From: Metallyticus violacea
Taxonomy: Eukaryota > Arthropoda > Insecta > Mantodea > Metallyticidae
DNA: 64,000 bases
Direction: 5' to 3'
Assembly (NCBI GenBank): GCA_030762175.1
Contig: JAUJEO010000019.1
Coordinates: forward strand, 3,168,001 to 3,232,000
Shown: positions 10,196 to 24,200 of the stretch, one piece after another
How positions within the stretch are numbered: position 1 is the first letter of the stretch
How the letters are laid out: every line of letters starts with the position of its first letter
Notes under the pieces: generated by a model
What the model was told of the DNA's origin: nothing
The model's input: the letters and a program-made list of their open reading frames with translations, nothing else
The model's database searches: none
Position numbers and translations under genes: made by a program

Positions 10196-13100
10196 CGGAA
10201 AAAAGTGATTCAAACGACGTTTCCAAACTTCGAAAAAAATTTTTTTTCTTTTCGAGATTCTTTGCGCATAGTATGCTTTACTGAGGCTATCAAAGTAGTA
10301 TAATGAAAGAGAACCAGTTATCTCAAACAAGAACGGAAAAAAAGTGATTCTAACGAAGTTTCCAAACTTCGAAAAAATTTTTTTTTCTTTTCCAGATTCT
10401 TTGCGCATAATATGCTTTACTGAGGCTATCAAACTAGTATAATGAAAGAGAACCATTTATCTCAAATAATAACGGAAAAAAAGTGATTCAAACGAAATTT
10501 CCAAACTTCGAAAAAATTTTTTTTTCTTTTCGAGATTCTTTGCGCATAATATGCTCTTCTGAGGCTATCAAACTAGTATAATGAAAGAGAACCAGTTATC
10601 TCAAATAAGAACGGAAAAAAAGTGATTCTAACGAAGTTTCCAAACTTCGAAAAAAATTTTTTTTCTTTTCGAGATTCTTTGAGCATAATATGCTTTACTG
10701 AGGCTATCAAACTAGCATAATGAAAGAGAACCAGTTATCTCAAATAAGAACGGAAAAAAAGTGATTCTAACGAAGTTTCCAAACTTCGAAAAAAATTTTT
10801 TTTCTTTTCGAGATTCTTTGCGCATAATATGCTTTTCTGAGGCTATCAAACCAGTATAATGAAAGAGAACCAGTTAGCTCAAATAAGAACGGAAAAAAAG
10901 TGATTCTAACGAAGTTTCCAAACTTCAAAAAAAATTTTTTTTCTTTTCGAGATTCCTTGCGCATAAAATGCTTCTCTGAGGCTATCAAACTAGTATAATG
11001 AAAGAGAACCAGTTATCTCAAACAAGAACGGGAAAAAAGTGATTTAAACGAAGTTTCCAAACTTCGAAAAAAATTTTTCTTCTTTTCGAAATTCTTTGCG
11101 CATAATATGCTTTTCTGAGTCTATCAAACTAGTATAATGAAAGAGAACCAGTTATCTCAAATAAGAACGGAAAAAAGTGATTCAAACGACGTTTCCAAAC
11201 TTCGAAAAATTTTTTTTTTCTTTTCGAGATTTTTTGCGCATAATATGCTTTACTGAGGCTATCAAACTAGTATAATGAAAGAGAACCAGTTATCTCAAAT
11301 AAGAACGGAAAAAAAGTGATTCTAACGAAGTTTCCAAACTTCGAAAAAAATTTTTCTTCTTTTCGAGATTCTTTGCGCATAATATGCTTCTCTGAGGCTA
11401 TCAAACTAGTATAATGAAAGAGAACAAGTTATCTCAAACAAGAACGGAAAAAAAGTGATTCTAACGAAGTTTCGAAACTTCCAAAAAAATTTTTTTTCTT
11501 TTCGAGATTCTTTGCGCATAATATGCTTTTCTGAGGCTATCAAACTGTATAATGAAAGAGAACAAGTTATCTCAAACAAGAACGGAAAAAAAGTGATTCT
11601 AACGAAGTTTTCAAACTTCGAAAAAAATTTTTTTCTTTTCGAGATTCTTTGCGCATAATATGCTTTACTGAGGCTATCAAACTAGTATAATGAAAGAGAA
11701 CCAGTTATTTCAAATAAGAACGGAAAAAAGTGATTTAAACGACGTTTCCAAACTTCGAAAAAAATTTTTTTTCTTTTCGAGATTCTTTGCGCATAATATG
11801 CTTTACTGAGGCCAACAAACTAGTATAATGAAAGAGAACCAGTTATCTCAAATAAGAACGGAAAAAAGTGATTCAAACGACGTTTCCAAACTTCGAAAAA
11901 TTTTTTTTTTCTTTTCGAGATTCTTTGCGCATAATATGCTTTACTGAGGCTATCAAACTAGTTTAATGAAAGAGAACCAGTTATCTCAAATAAGAACGGA
12001 AAAAAGTGATTCAAACGACGTTTCCAAACTTCGAAAAATTTTTTTTTTCTTTTCGAGATTCTTTGCGCATAATATGCTTTACTGAGGCTATCAAAGTAGT
12101 ATAATGAAAGAGAACCAGTTATCTCAAATAAGAACGGAAAAAAAGTGATTCTAACGAAGTTTCCAAACTTCGAAAAAATTTTTTTTTCTTTTCAAGATTC
12201 TTTGCGCATAATATGCTTTACTGAGGCTATCAAACTAGTATAATGAAAGAGAACCATTTATCTCAAATAATAACGGAAAAAAAGTGATTCAAACGAAATT
12301 TCCAAACTTCGAAAAAAATTTTTTTTCTTTTCGAGATTCTTTGCGCATAATATGCTCTTCTGAGGCTATCAAACTAGTATAATGAAAGAGAACCAGTTAT
12401 CTCAAATAAGAACGGAAAAAAAGTGATTCTAACGAAGTTTCCAAACTTCGAAAAAATTTTTTTTTCTTTTCGAGATTCTTTGAGCATAATATGCTTTACT
12501 GAGGCTATCAAACTAGCATAATGAAAGAGAACCAGTTATCTCAAATAAGAACGGAAAAAAAGTGATTCTAACGAAGTTTCCAAACTTCGAAAAAAAATTT
12601 TTTTCTTTTCGAGATTCTTTGCGCATAATATGCTTTTCTGAGGCTATCAAACCAGTATAATGAAAGAGAACCAGTTAGCTCAAATAAGAACGGAAAAAAA
12701 GTGATTCTAAAGAAGTTTCCAAACTTCAAAAAAAATTTTTTTTCTTTTCGAGATTCTTTGCGCATAAAATGCTTCTCTGAGGCTATCAAACTAGTATAAT
12801 GAAAGAGAACCAGTTATCTCAAACAAGAACGGAAAAAAAGTGATTTAAACGAAGTTTCCAAACTTCGAAAAAAATTTTTTTCTTTTCGAGATTCTTTGCG
12901 CATAATACGCTTTTCTGAGGCTATCAAACCAGTATAATGAAAGAGAACCAGTTATCTCAAATAAGAACGGGAAAAAAGTGATTCTAACGAAGTTTCCAAA
13001 CTTCGAAAAAAATTTTTCTTCTTTTCGAGATTCTTTGCGCATAATATGCTTCTCTGAGGCTATCAAACTAGTATAATGAAAGAGAACAAGTTATCTCAAA

Positions 13101-15275
13101 CAAGAACGGAAAAAAAGTGATTCTAACGAAGTTTCGAAACTTCCAAAAAAATTTTTTTTCTTTTCGAGATTCTTTGCGCATAATATGCTTTCCTGAGGCT
13201 ATCAAACTGTATAATGAAAGAGAACCAGTTATCTCAAATAAGAACGGAAAAAAAGTGATTCTAACGAAGTTTTCAAACTTCGAAAAAAATTTTTCTTCTT
13301 TTCGAGATTCTTTGCGCATAATATGCTTTACTGAGGCTATCAAACTAGTATAATGAAAGAGAACCAGTTATCTCAAATAAGAACGGAAAAAAGTGATTCA
13401 AACGACGTTTCCAAACTTCGAAAAAAATTTTTTTTCTTTTCGAGATTCTTTGCGCATAATATGCTTTACTGAGGCTATCAAACTAATATAATGAAAGAGA
13501 ACCAGTTATCTCAAATAAGAACGGAAAAAAGTGATTCAAACGACGTTTCCAAACTTCGAAAAATTTTTTTTTTCTTTTCGAGATTCTTTGCGCATAATAT
13601 GCTTTACTGAGGCTATCAAACTAGTATAATGAAAGAGAACCAGTTATCTCAAATAAGAACGGAAAAAAGTGATTGAAACGACGTTTCCAATCTTCGAAAA
13701 AAATTTTTTTTCTTTTCGAGATTCTTTGCGCATAATATGCTTTACTGAGGCTATCAAACTAGTAATATGAAAGAGAACCAGTTATCTCAAATAAGAACGG
13801 AAAAAAAGTGATTCTAACGAAGTTTCCAAACTTCGAAAAAATTTTTTTTCTTTTCGAGATTCTTTGCGCATAATATGCTTTTCTGAGGCTATCAAAGTAG
13901 TATAATGAAAGCGAACCAGTTATCTCAAATAAGAACCGAAAAAAAGTGATTCTAACGAATTTTCCAAACTTCGAAATACATTTTTTTTCTTTTCGAGATT
14001 CTTTGCGCATAATATGCTTTTCTGAGGCTATCAAACTAGTATAATGAAAGAGAACCAGTTATCTCAAATAAGAAAGGAAAAAAAGTGATTCTAACGAAGT
14101 TTCCAAACTTCGAAAAATTTTTTTTTCTTTTCGAGATTCTTTGCGCATAATATGCTTTTCTGAGGCTATCAAACTAGTATAATGAAAGAGAACCAGTTAA
14201 CTCAAATAAGAATGGAAAAAAAGTGATTCTAAGAAAGTTTCTAAGCTTCGAAAAAAATTCTTTTTCATTTCGAGATTCTTTGCGCATAATATGCTTTTCT
14301 GAGGCTATCAAACTAGTATAATGAAAGAGAACCAGTTATCTCAAATAAGAACGGAAAAAAGTGATTCAAACGACGTTTCCAAACTTCGAAAAATTTTTTT
14401 TTTCTTTTCGAGATTTTTTGCGCATAATATGCTTTACTGAGGCTATCAAACTAGTATAATGAAAGAGAACCAGTTATCTCAAATAAGAACGGAAAAAAAG
14501 TGATTCTAACGAAGTTTCCAAACTTCGAAAAAAAATTTTCTTCTTTTCGAGATTCTTTGCGCATAATATGCTTTACTGAGACTATCAAACTAGTATAATG
14601 AAAGAGAACCAGTTATCTGAAATAAGAACGGAAAAAAGTGATTCAAACGACGTTTCCAAACTTCGAAAAAAAATTTATTTCTTTTCGAGATTCTTTGCGC
14701 ATAATATGCTTTACTGAGGCTATCAAACTAGTATAATGAAAGAGAACCAGTTATCTCAAATAAGAACGGAAAAAAGTGATTTAAACGACGTTTCCAAACT
14801 TCGAAAAAAAATTTTTTTCTTTTCGAGATTCTTTGCGCATAATATGCTTTTCTGAGGCTATCAAACTAGTATAATGAAAGAGAACCAGTTATCTCAAATA
14901 AGAATGGAAAAAAAGTGATTCTAAGGAAGTTTCCAAACTTCGAAAAAAAAATTTTTTCATTTCGAGATTCTTTGCGCATAATATGCTTTTCTGAGGCTAT
15001 CAAACTACTATAATGAAAGAGAACCAGTTATCTCAAATAAGAAGGGTAAAAAGTGACACAAACGACGTTTCCAAACTTCGAAAAAAATTTTTTTTCTTTT
15101 CGAGATTCTTTGCGCATAATATGCTTTACTGAGGCTATCAAACCAGTATAATGAAAGAGAACCAGTTATCTCAAACAAGAACGAAAAAAAAGTGATTCTA
15201 ACGAAGTTTCCAAACTTCGAAAAAAATTTTTCTTCTTTTCGAGATTCTTTGCGCATAATATGCTTCTCTGAGGCT
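10195..15275. repeat. Mosaic segment with a 1,801-bp displaced duplication
   Basis: The CATTTATC/AATAACGG module occurs at about 10,453 and 12,253. About 10,270-11,060 and 12,070-12,865 match at an offset of about 1,801 bp (13 monomers), and the following monomers match at 1,662 bp (12 monomers), so one monomer was gained or lost. About 12,755-14,565 recurs almost unchanged at about 29,672-31,480. It includes CTAGTAATATG, AAGAACCG, CGAATTTTCC with GAAATACATT, and AAGAAAGTTTCTAAGC. About 14,565-15,275 contains ordinary monomers plus a CAAACAAGAACGAAAA copy also seen near 8,521. No gene is present. Confidence 0.8.
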
Positions 15276-18200
15276 ATCAAACTAGTATAATGAAAGAGAA
15301 CCAGTTATCTCAAATAAGAACGGAAAAAAAGTGATTCTAACGAAGTTTCCAAACTTCGAAAAAAATTTTTTTTCTTTTCTGGATTCTTTGAGCATAATAT
15401 GCTTTACTGAGGCTATCAAACTAGCGTAATGAAAGAGAACCAGTTATCTCAAATAAGAACGGAAAAAAAGTGATTCTAACGAAGTTTCCAAACTTCGAAA
15501 AAAATTTTTTTTCTTTTCGAGATTCTTTGCGCATAATATGCTTTTCTGAGGCTATCAAACCAGTATAATGAAAGAGAACCAGTTAGCTCAAATAAGAACG
15601 GAAAAAAAGTGATTCTAACGAAGTTTCCAAACTTCAAAAAAAATTTTTTTTCTTTTCGAGATTCTTTGCGCATAAAATGCTTCTCTGAGGCTATCAAACT
15701 AGTATAATGAAAGAGAACCAGTTATCTCAAACAAGAACGGAAAAAAAGTGATTTAAACGAAGTTTCCAAACTTCGAAAAAAATTTTTCTTCTTTTCGAGA
15801 TTCTTTGCGCATAATATGCTTTTCTGAGTCTATCAAACTAGTATAATGAAAGAGAACCAGTTATCTCAAATAAGAACGGAAAAAAGTGATTCAAACGACG
15901 TTTCCAAACTTCGAAAAAAATTTTTTTTTCTTTTCGAGATTCTTTGCGCATAATATGCTTTACTGAGGCTATCAAAGTAGTATAATGAAAGAGAACCAGT
16001 TATCTCAAACAAGAACGGAAAAAAAGTGATTCTAACGAAGTTTCCAAACTTCGAAAAAATTTTGTTTTCTTTTCCAGATTCTTTGCGCATAATATGCTTT
16101 ACTGAGGCTATCAAACTAGTATAATGAAAGAGAACCATTTATCTCAAATAATAACGGAAAAAAAGTGATTCAAACGAAATTTCCAAACTTCGAAAAAAAA
16201 TTTTTTTCTTTTCGAGATTCTTTGCGCATAATATGCTCTTCTGAGGCTATCAAACTAGTATAATGAAAGAGAACCAGTTATCTCAAATAAGAATGGAAAA
16301 AAAAGTGATTCTAAGGAAGTTTCCAAACTTCGAAAAAAATTTTTCTTCTTTTCGAGATTCTTTGCGCATAATATGCTTCTCTGAGGCTATCAAACTAGTA
16401 TAATGAAAGAGAACAAGTTATCTCAAACAAGAACGGAAAAAAAGTGATTCTAACGAAGTTTTCAAACTTCGAAAAAAAATTTTTTTCTTTTCGAGATTCT
16501 TTGCGCATAATATGCTTTACTGAGGCTATCAAACTAGTATAATGAAAGAGAACCAGTTATTTCAAATAAGAACGGAAAAAAGTAATTTAAACGACGTTTC
16601 CAAACTTCGAAAAAAATTTTATTTCTTTTCGAGATTCTTTGCGCATAATATGCTTTACTGAGGCCAACAAATTAGTATAATGAAAGAGAACCAGTTATCT
16701 CAAATAAGAACGGAAAAAAGTGATTCAAACGACGTTTCCAAACTTCGAAAAAAATTTTTTTTCTTTTCGAGATTCTTTGCGCATAATATGCTTTACTGAG
16801 GCTATCAAACTAGTATAATGAAAGAGAACCAGTTATCTCAAATAAGAACGGAAAAAAGTGATTGAAACGACGTTTCCAAACTTCGAAAAAAATTTTTCTT
16901 CTTTTCGAGATTCTTTGCGCATAATATGCTTTACTGAGGCTATCAAACTAGTATAATGAAAGAGAACCAGTTATCTCAAATAAGAATGGAAAAAAAGTGA
17001 TTCTAAGGAAGTTTCCAAACTTCGAAAAAAAAATTTTTTCATTTCGAGATTCTTTGCGCATAATATGCTTTTCTGAGGCTATCAAACTACTATAATGAAA
17101 GACAACCAGTTATCTCAAATAAGAACGGAAAAAAGTGATTCAAACGACGTTTCCAAACTTCGAAAAAAATTTTTTTTCTTTTCGAGATTCTTTGCGCATA
17201 ATATGCTTTACTGAGGCTATCAAAGTAGTATAATGAAAGAGAACCAGTTATCTCAAACAAGAACGGAAAAAAAGTGATTCTAACGAAGTTTCCAAACTTC
17301 GAAAAAATTTTTTTTTCTTTTCCAGATTCTTTGCGCATAATATGCTTTACTGAGGCTATCAAACTAGTATAATGAAAGAGAACCATTTATCTCAAATAAT
17401 AACGGAAAAAAAGTGATTCAAACGAAATTTCCAAACTTCGAAAAAAAATTTTTTTCTTTTCGAGATTCTTTGCGCATAATATGCTCTTCTGAGCCTATCA
17501 AACTAGTATAATGAAAGAGAACCAGTTATCTCAAATAAGAACGGAAAAAAAGTGATTCTAACGAAGTTTCCAAACTTCGAAAAAAATTTTTTTTCTTTTC
17601 GAGATTCTTTGAGCATAATATGCTTTACTGAGGCTATCAAACTAGCATAATGAAAGAGAACCAGTTATCTCAAATAAGAACGGAAAAAAAGTGATTCTAA
17701 CGAAGTTTCCAAACTTCGAAAAAAATTTTTTTTCTTTTCGAGATTCTTTGCGCATAATATGCTTTTCTGAGGCTATCAAACCAGTATAATGAAAGAGAAC
17801 CAGTTATCTCAAACAAGAACGGAAAAAAAGTGATTTAAACGAAGTTTCCAAACTTCGAAAAAATTTTTTCTTCTTTTCGAAATTCTTTGCGCATAATATG
17901 CTTTTCTGAGTCTATTTAACTAGTATAATGAAAGAGAACCAGTTATCTCAAATAAGAACGGAAAAAAGTGATTCAAACGACGTTTCCAAACTTCGAAAAA
18001 TTTTTTTTTTCTTTTCGAGATTTTTTGCGCATAATATGCTTTACTGAGGCTATCAAACTAGTATAATGAAAGAGAACCAGTTATCTCAAATAAGAACGGA
18101 AAAAAAGTGATTCTAACGAAGTTTCCAAACTTCGAAAAAAATTTTTCTTCTTTTCGAGATTCTTTGCGCATAATATGCTTCTCTGAGGCTATCAAACTAG

Positions 18201-21200
18201 TATAATGAAAGAGAACAAGTTATCTCAAACAAGAACGGAAAAAAAGTGATTCTAACGAAGTTTCGAAACTTCCAAAAAAATTTTTTTTCTTTTCGAGATT
18301 CTTTGCGCATAATATGCTTTTCTGAGGCTATCATACTGTATAATGAAAGAGAACAAGTTATCTCAAACAAGAACGGAAAAAAAGTGATTCTAACGAAGTT
18401 TTCAAACTTCGAAAAAAAATTTTTTTCTTTTCGAGATTCTTTGCGCATAATATGCTTTACTGAGGCTATCAAACTAGTATAATGAAAGAGAACCAGTTAT
18501 TTCAAATAAGAATGGAAAAAAGTGATTTAAACGACGTTTCCAAACTTCGAAAAAAATTTTTTTTCTTTTCGAGATTCTTTGCGCATAATATGCTTTACTG
18601 AGGCCAACAAACTAGTATAATGAAAGAGAACCAGTTATCTCAAATAAGAACGGAAAAAAGTGATTCATACGACGTTTCCAAACTTCGAAAAAAATTTTTT
18701 TTCTTTTCGAGATTCTTTGCGCATAATGTGCTTTACTGAGGCTATCAAACTAGTATAATGAAAGAGAACCAGTTATCTCAAATAAGAATGGAAAAAAAGT
18801 GATTCTAAGGAAGTTTCCAAACTTCGAAAAAAATTTTTTTTCATTTCGAGATTCTTTGCGCATAATATGCTTTTCTGAGGCTATCAAACTACTATAATGA
18901 AAGAGAACCAGTTATCTCAAATAAGAACGGAAAAAAGTGATTCAAACGACGTTTCCAAACTTCGAAAAAAATTTTTTTTCTTTTCGAGATTCTTTGCGCA
19001 TAATATGCTTTACTGAGGCTATCAAAGTAGTATAATGAAAGAGAACCAGTTATCTCAAATAAGAACGGAAAAAAAGTGATTCTAACGAAGTTTCCAAACT
19101 TCGAAAAAAATTTTTTTTCTTTTCAAGATTCTTTGCGCATAATATGCTTTACTGAGGCTATCAAACTAGTATAATGAAAGAGAACCATTTATCTCAAATA
19201 ATAACGGAAAAAAAGTGATTCAAACGAAATTTCCAAACTTCGAAAAAAAATTTTTTTCTTTTCGAGATTCTTTGCGCATAATATGGTCTTCTGAGGCTAT
19301 CAAACTAGTATAATGAAAGAGAACCAGTTATCTCAAATAAGAACGGAAAAAAAGTGATTCTAACGAAGTTTCCAAACTTCGAAAAAATTTTTTTTTCTTT
19401 TCGAGATTCTTTGAGCATAATATGCTTTACTGAGGCTATCAAACTAGCATAATGAAAGAGAACCAGTTATCTCAAATAAGAACGGAAAAAAAGTGATTCT
19501 AACGAAGTTTCCAAACTTCGAAAAAATTTTTTTTTCTTTTCGAGATTCTTTGCGCATAATATGCTTTTCTGAGGCTATCAAACCAGTATAATGAAAGAGA
19601 ACCAGTTAGCTCAAATAAGAACGGAAAAAAAGTGATTCTAACGAAGTTTCCAAACTTCAAAAAAAATTTTTTTTCTTTTCGAGATTCTTTGCGCATAAAA
19701 TGCTTCTCTGAGGCTATCAAACTAGTATAATGAAAGAGAACCAGTTATCTCAAACAAGAACGGAAAAAAAGTGATTTAAACCAAGTTTCCAAACTTCGAA
19801 AAAAATTTTTCTTCTTTTCGAGATTCTTTGCGCATAATATGCTTTTCTGAGTCTATCAAACTAGTATAATGAAAGAGAACCAGTTATCTCAAATAAGAAC
19901 GGAAAAAAGTGATTCAAACGACGTTTCCAAACTTCGAAAAAAATTTTTTTTTCTTTTCGAGATTCTTTGCGCATAATATGCTTTACTGAGGCTATCAAAG
20001 TAGTATAATGAAAGAGAACCAGTTATCTCAAACAAGAACGGAAAAAAAGTGATTCTAACGAAGTTTCCAAACTTCGAAAAAATTTTGTTTTCTTTTCCAG
20101 ATTCTTTGCGCATAATATGCTTTACTGAGGCTATCAAACTAGTATAATGAAAGAGAACCATTTATCTCAAATAATAACGGAAAAAAAGTGATTCAAACGA
20201 AATTTCCAAACTTCGAAAAAAATTTTTTTCTTTTCGAGATTCTTTGCGCATAATATGCTCTTCTGAGGCTATCAAACTAGTATAATGAAAGAGAACCAGT
20301 TATCTCAAATAAGAACGGAAAAAAAGTGATTCTAACGAAGTTTCCAAACTTCGAAAAAAATTTTTTTTCTTTTCTGGATTCTTTGAGCATAATATGCTTT
20401 ACTGAGGCTATCAAACTAGCATAATGATAGAGAACCAGTTATCTCAAATAAGAACGGAAAAAAAGTGATTCTAACGAAGTTTCCAAACTTCGAAAAAAAT
20501 TTTTTTTCTTTTCGAGATTCTTTGCGCATAATATGCTTTTCTGAGGCTATCAAACCAGTATAATGAAAGAGAACCAGTTAGCTCAAATAAGAACGGAAAA
20601 AAAGTGATTCTAACGAAGTTTCCAAACTTCAAACAAAATTTTTTTCTTTTCGAGATTCTTTGCGCATAAAATGCTTCTCTGAGGCTATCAAACTAGTATA
20701 ATGAAAGAGAACCAGTTATCTCAAACAAGAACGGAAAAAAAGTGATTTAAACGAAGTTTCCAAACTTCGAAAAAAATTTTTCTTCTTTTCGAGATTCTTT
20801 GCGCATAATATGCTTTTCTGAGTCTATCAAACTAGTATAATGAAAGAGAACCAGTTATCTCAAATAAGAACGGAAAAAAGTGATTCAAACGACGTTTCCA
20901 AACTTCGAAAAAAATTTTTTTTTCTTTTCGAGATTCTTTGCGCATAATATGCTTTACTGAGGCTATCAAAGTAGTATAATGAAAGAGAACCAGTTATCTC
21001 AAACAAGAACGGAAAAAAAGTGATTCTAACGATGTTTCCAAACTTCGAAAAAATTTTGTTTTCTTTTCCAGATTCTTTGCGCATAATATGCTTTACTGAG
21101 GCTATCAAACTAGTATAATGAAAGAGAACCATTTATCTCAAATAATAACGGAAAAAAAGTGATTCAAACGAAATTTCCAAACTTCGAAAAAAAATTTTTT

Positions 21201-24200
21201 TCTTTTCGAGATTCTTTGCGCATAATATGCTCTTCTGAGGCTATCAAACTAGTATAATGAAAGAGAACCAGTTATCTCAAATAAGAATGGAAAAAAAAGT
21301 GATTCTAAGGAAGTTTCCAAACTTCGAAAAAAATTTTTCTTCTTTTCGAGATTCTTTGCGCATAATATGCTTCTCTGAGGCTATCAAACTAGTATAATGA
21401 AAGAGAACAAGTTATCTCAAACAAGAACGGAAAAAAAGTGATTCTAACGAAGTTTTCAAACTTCGAAAAAAAAATTTTTTCTTTTCGAGATTCTTTGCGC
21501 TTAATATGCTTTACTGAGGCTATCAAACTAGTATAATGAAAGAGAACCAGTTATTTCAAATAAGAACGGAAAAAAGTAATTTAAACGACGTTTCCAAACT
21601 TCGAAAAAAATTTTATTTCTTTTCGAGATTCTTTGCGCATAATATGCTTTACTGAGGCCAACAAATTAGTATAATGAAAGAGAACCAGTTATCTTAAATA
21701 AGAACGGAAAAAAGTGATTCAAACGACGTTTCCAAACTTCGAAAAAAATTTTTTTTCTTTTCGAGATTCTTTGCGCATAATATGCTTTACTGAGGCTATC
21801 AAACTAGTATAATGAAAGAGAACCAGTTATCTCAAATAAGAACGGAAAAAAGTGATTGAAACGACGTTTCCAAACTTCGAAAAAAATTTTTCTTCTTTTC
21901 GAGATTCTTTGCGCATAATATGCTTTACTGAGGCTATCAAACTAGTATAATGAAAGAGAACCAGTTATCTCAAATAAGAATGGAAAAAAAGTGATTCTAA
22001 GGAAGTTTCGAAACTTCGAAAAAAAAATTTTTTCATTTCGAGATTCTTTGCGCATAATATGCTTTTCTGAGGCTATCAAACTACTATAATGAAAGAGAAC
22101 CAGTTATCTCAAATAAGAACGGAAAAAAGTGATTCAAACGACGTTTCCAAACTTCGAAAAAAATTTTTTTTTTTTTCGAGATTCTTTGCGCATAATATGC
22201 TTTCTTGAGGCTATCAAAGTAGTATAATGAAAGAGAACCAGTTATCTCAAACAAGAACGGAAAAAAAGTGATTCTAACGAAGTTTCCAAACTTCGAAAAA
22301 ATTTTTTTTTCTTTTCCAGATTCTTTGCGCATAATATGCTTTACTGAGGCTATCAAACTAGTATAATGAAAGAGAACCATTTATCTCAAATAATAACGGA
22401 AAAAAAGTGATTCAAACGAAATTTCCAAACTTCGAAAAAAAATTTTTTTCTTTTCGAGATTCTTTGCGCATAATATGCTCTTCTGAGCCTATCAAACTAG
22501 TATAATGAAAGAGAACCAGTTATCTCAAATAAGAACGGAAAAAAAGTGATTCTAACGAAGTTTCCAAACTTCGAAAAAAATTTTTTTTCTTTTCGAGATT
22601 CTTTGAGCATAATATGCTTTACTGAGGCTATCAAACTAGCATAATGAAAGAGAACCAGTTATCTCAAATAAGAACGGAAAAAAAGTGATTCTAACGAAGT
22701 TTCCAAACTTCGAAAAAAATTTTTTTTCTTTTCGAGATTCTTTGCGCATAATATGCTTTTCTGAGGCTATCAAACCAGTATAATGAAAGAGAACCAGTTA
22801 TCTCAAACAAGAACGGAAAAAAAGTGATTTAAACGAAGTTTCCAAACTTCGAAAAAATTTTTTCTTCTTTTCGAAATTCTTTGCGCATAATATGCTTTTC
22901 TGAGTCTATTTAACTAGTATAATGAAAGAGAACCAGTTATCTCAAATAAGAACGGAAAAAAGTGATTCAAACGACGTTTCCAAACTTCGAAAAATTTTTT
23001 TTTTCTTTTCGAGATTTTTTGCGCATAATATGCTTTACTGAGGCTATCAAACTAGTATAATGAAAGAGAACCAGTTATCTCAAATAAGAACGGAAAAAAA
23101 GTGATTCTAACGAAGTTTCCAAACTTCGAAAAAAATTTTTCTTCTTTTCGAGATTCTTTGCGCATAATATGCTTCTCTGAGGCTATCAAACTAGTATAAT
23201 GAAAGAGAACAAGTTATCTCAAACAAGAACGGAAAAAAAGTGATTCTAACGAAGTTTCGAAACTTCCAAAAAAATTTTTTTTCTTTTCGAGATTCTTTGC
23301 GCATAATATGCTTTTCTGAGGCTATCATACTGTATAATGAAAGAGAACAAGTTATCTCAAACAAGAACGGAAAAAAAGTGATTCTAACGAAGTTTTCAAA
23401 CTTCGAAAAAAAATTTTTTTCTTTTCGAGATTCTTTGCGCATAATATGCTTTACTGAGGCTATCAAACTAGTATAATGAAAGAGAACCAGTTATTTCAAA
23501 TAAGAACGGAAAAAAGTGATTTAAACGACGTTTCCAAACTTCGAAAAAAATTTTTTTTCTTTTCGAGATTCTTTGCGCATAATATGCTTTACTGAGGCCA
23601 ACAAACTAGTATAATGAAAGAGAACCAGTTATCTCAAATAAGAACGGAAAAAAGTGATTCATACGACGTTTCCAAACTTCGAAAAAAATTTTTTTTCTTT
23701 TCGAGATTCTTTGCGCATAATGTGCTTTACTGAGGCTATCAAACTAGTATAATGAAAGAGAACCAGTTATCTCAAATAAGAATGGAAAAAAAGTGATTCT
23801 AAGGAAGTTTCCAAACTTCGAAAAAAATTTTTTTTCATTTCGAGATTCTTTGCGCATAATATGCTTTTCTGAGGCTATCAAACTACTATAATGAAAGAGA
23901 ACCAGTTATCTCAAATAAGAACGGAAAAAAGTGATTCAAACGACGTTTCCAAACTTCGAAAAAAATTTTTTTTCTTTTCGAGATTCTTTGCGCATAATAT
24001 GCTTTACTGAGGCTATCAAAGTAGTATAATGAAAGAGAACCAGTTATCTCAAATAAGAACGGAAAAAAAGTGATTCTAACGAAGTTTCCAAACTTCGAAA
24101 AAAATTTTTTTTCTTTTCAAGATTCTTTGCGCATAATATGCTTTACTGAGGCTATCAAACTAGTATAATGAAAGAGAACCATTTATCTCAAATAATAACG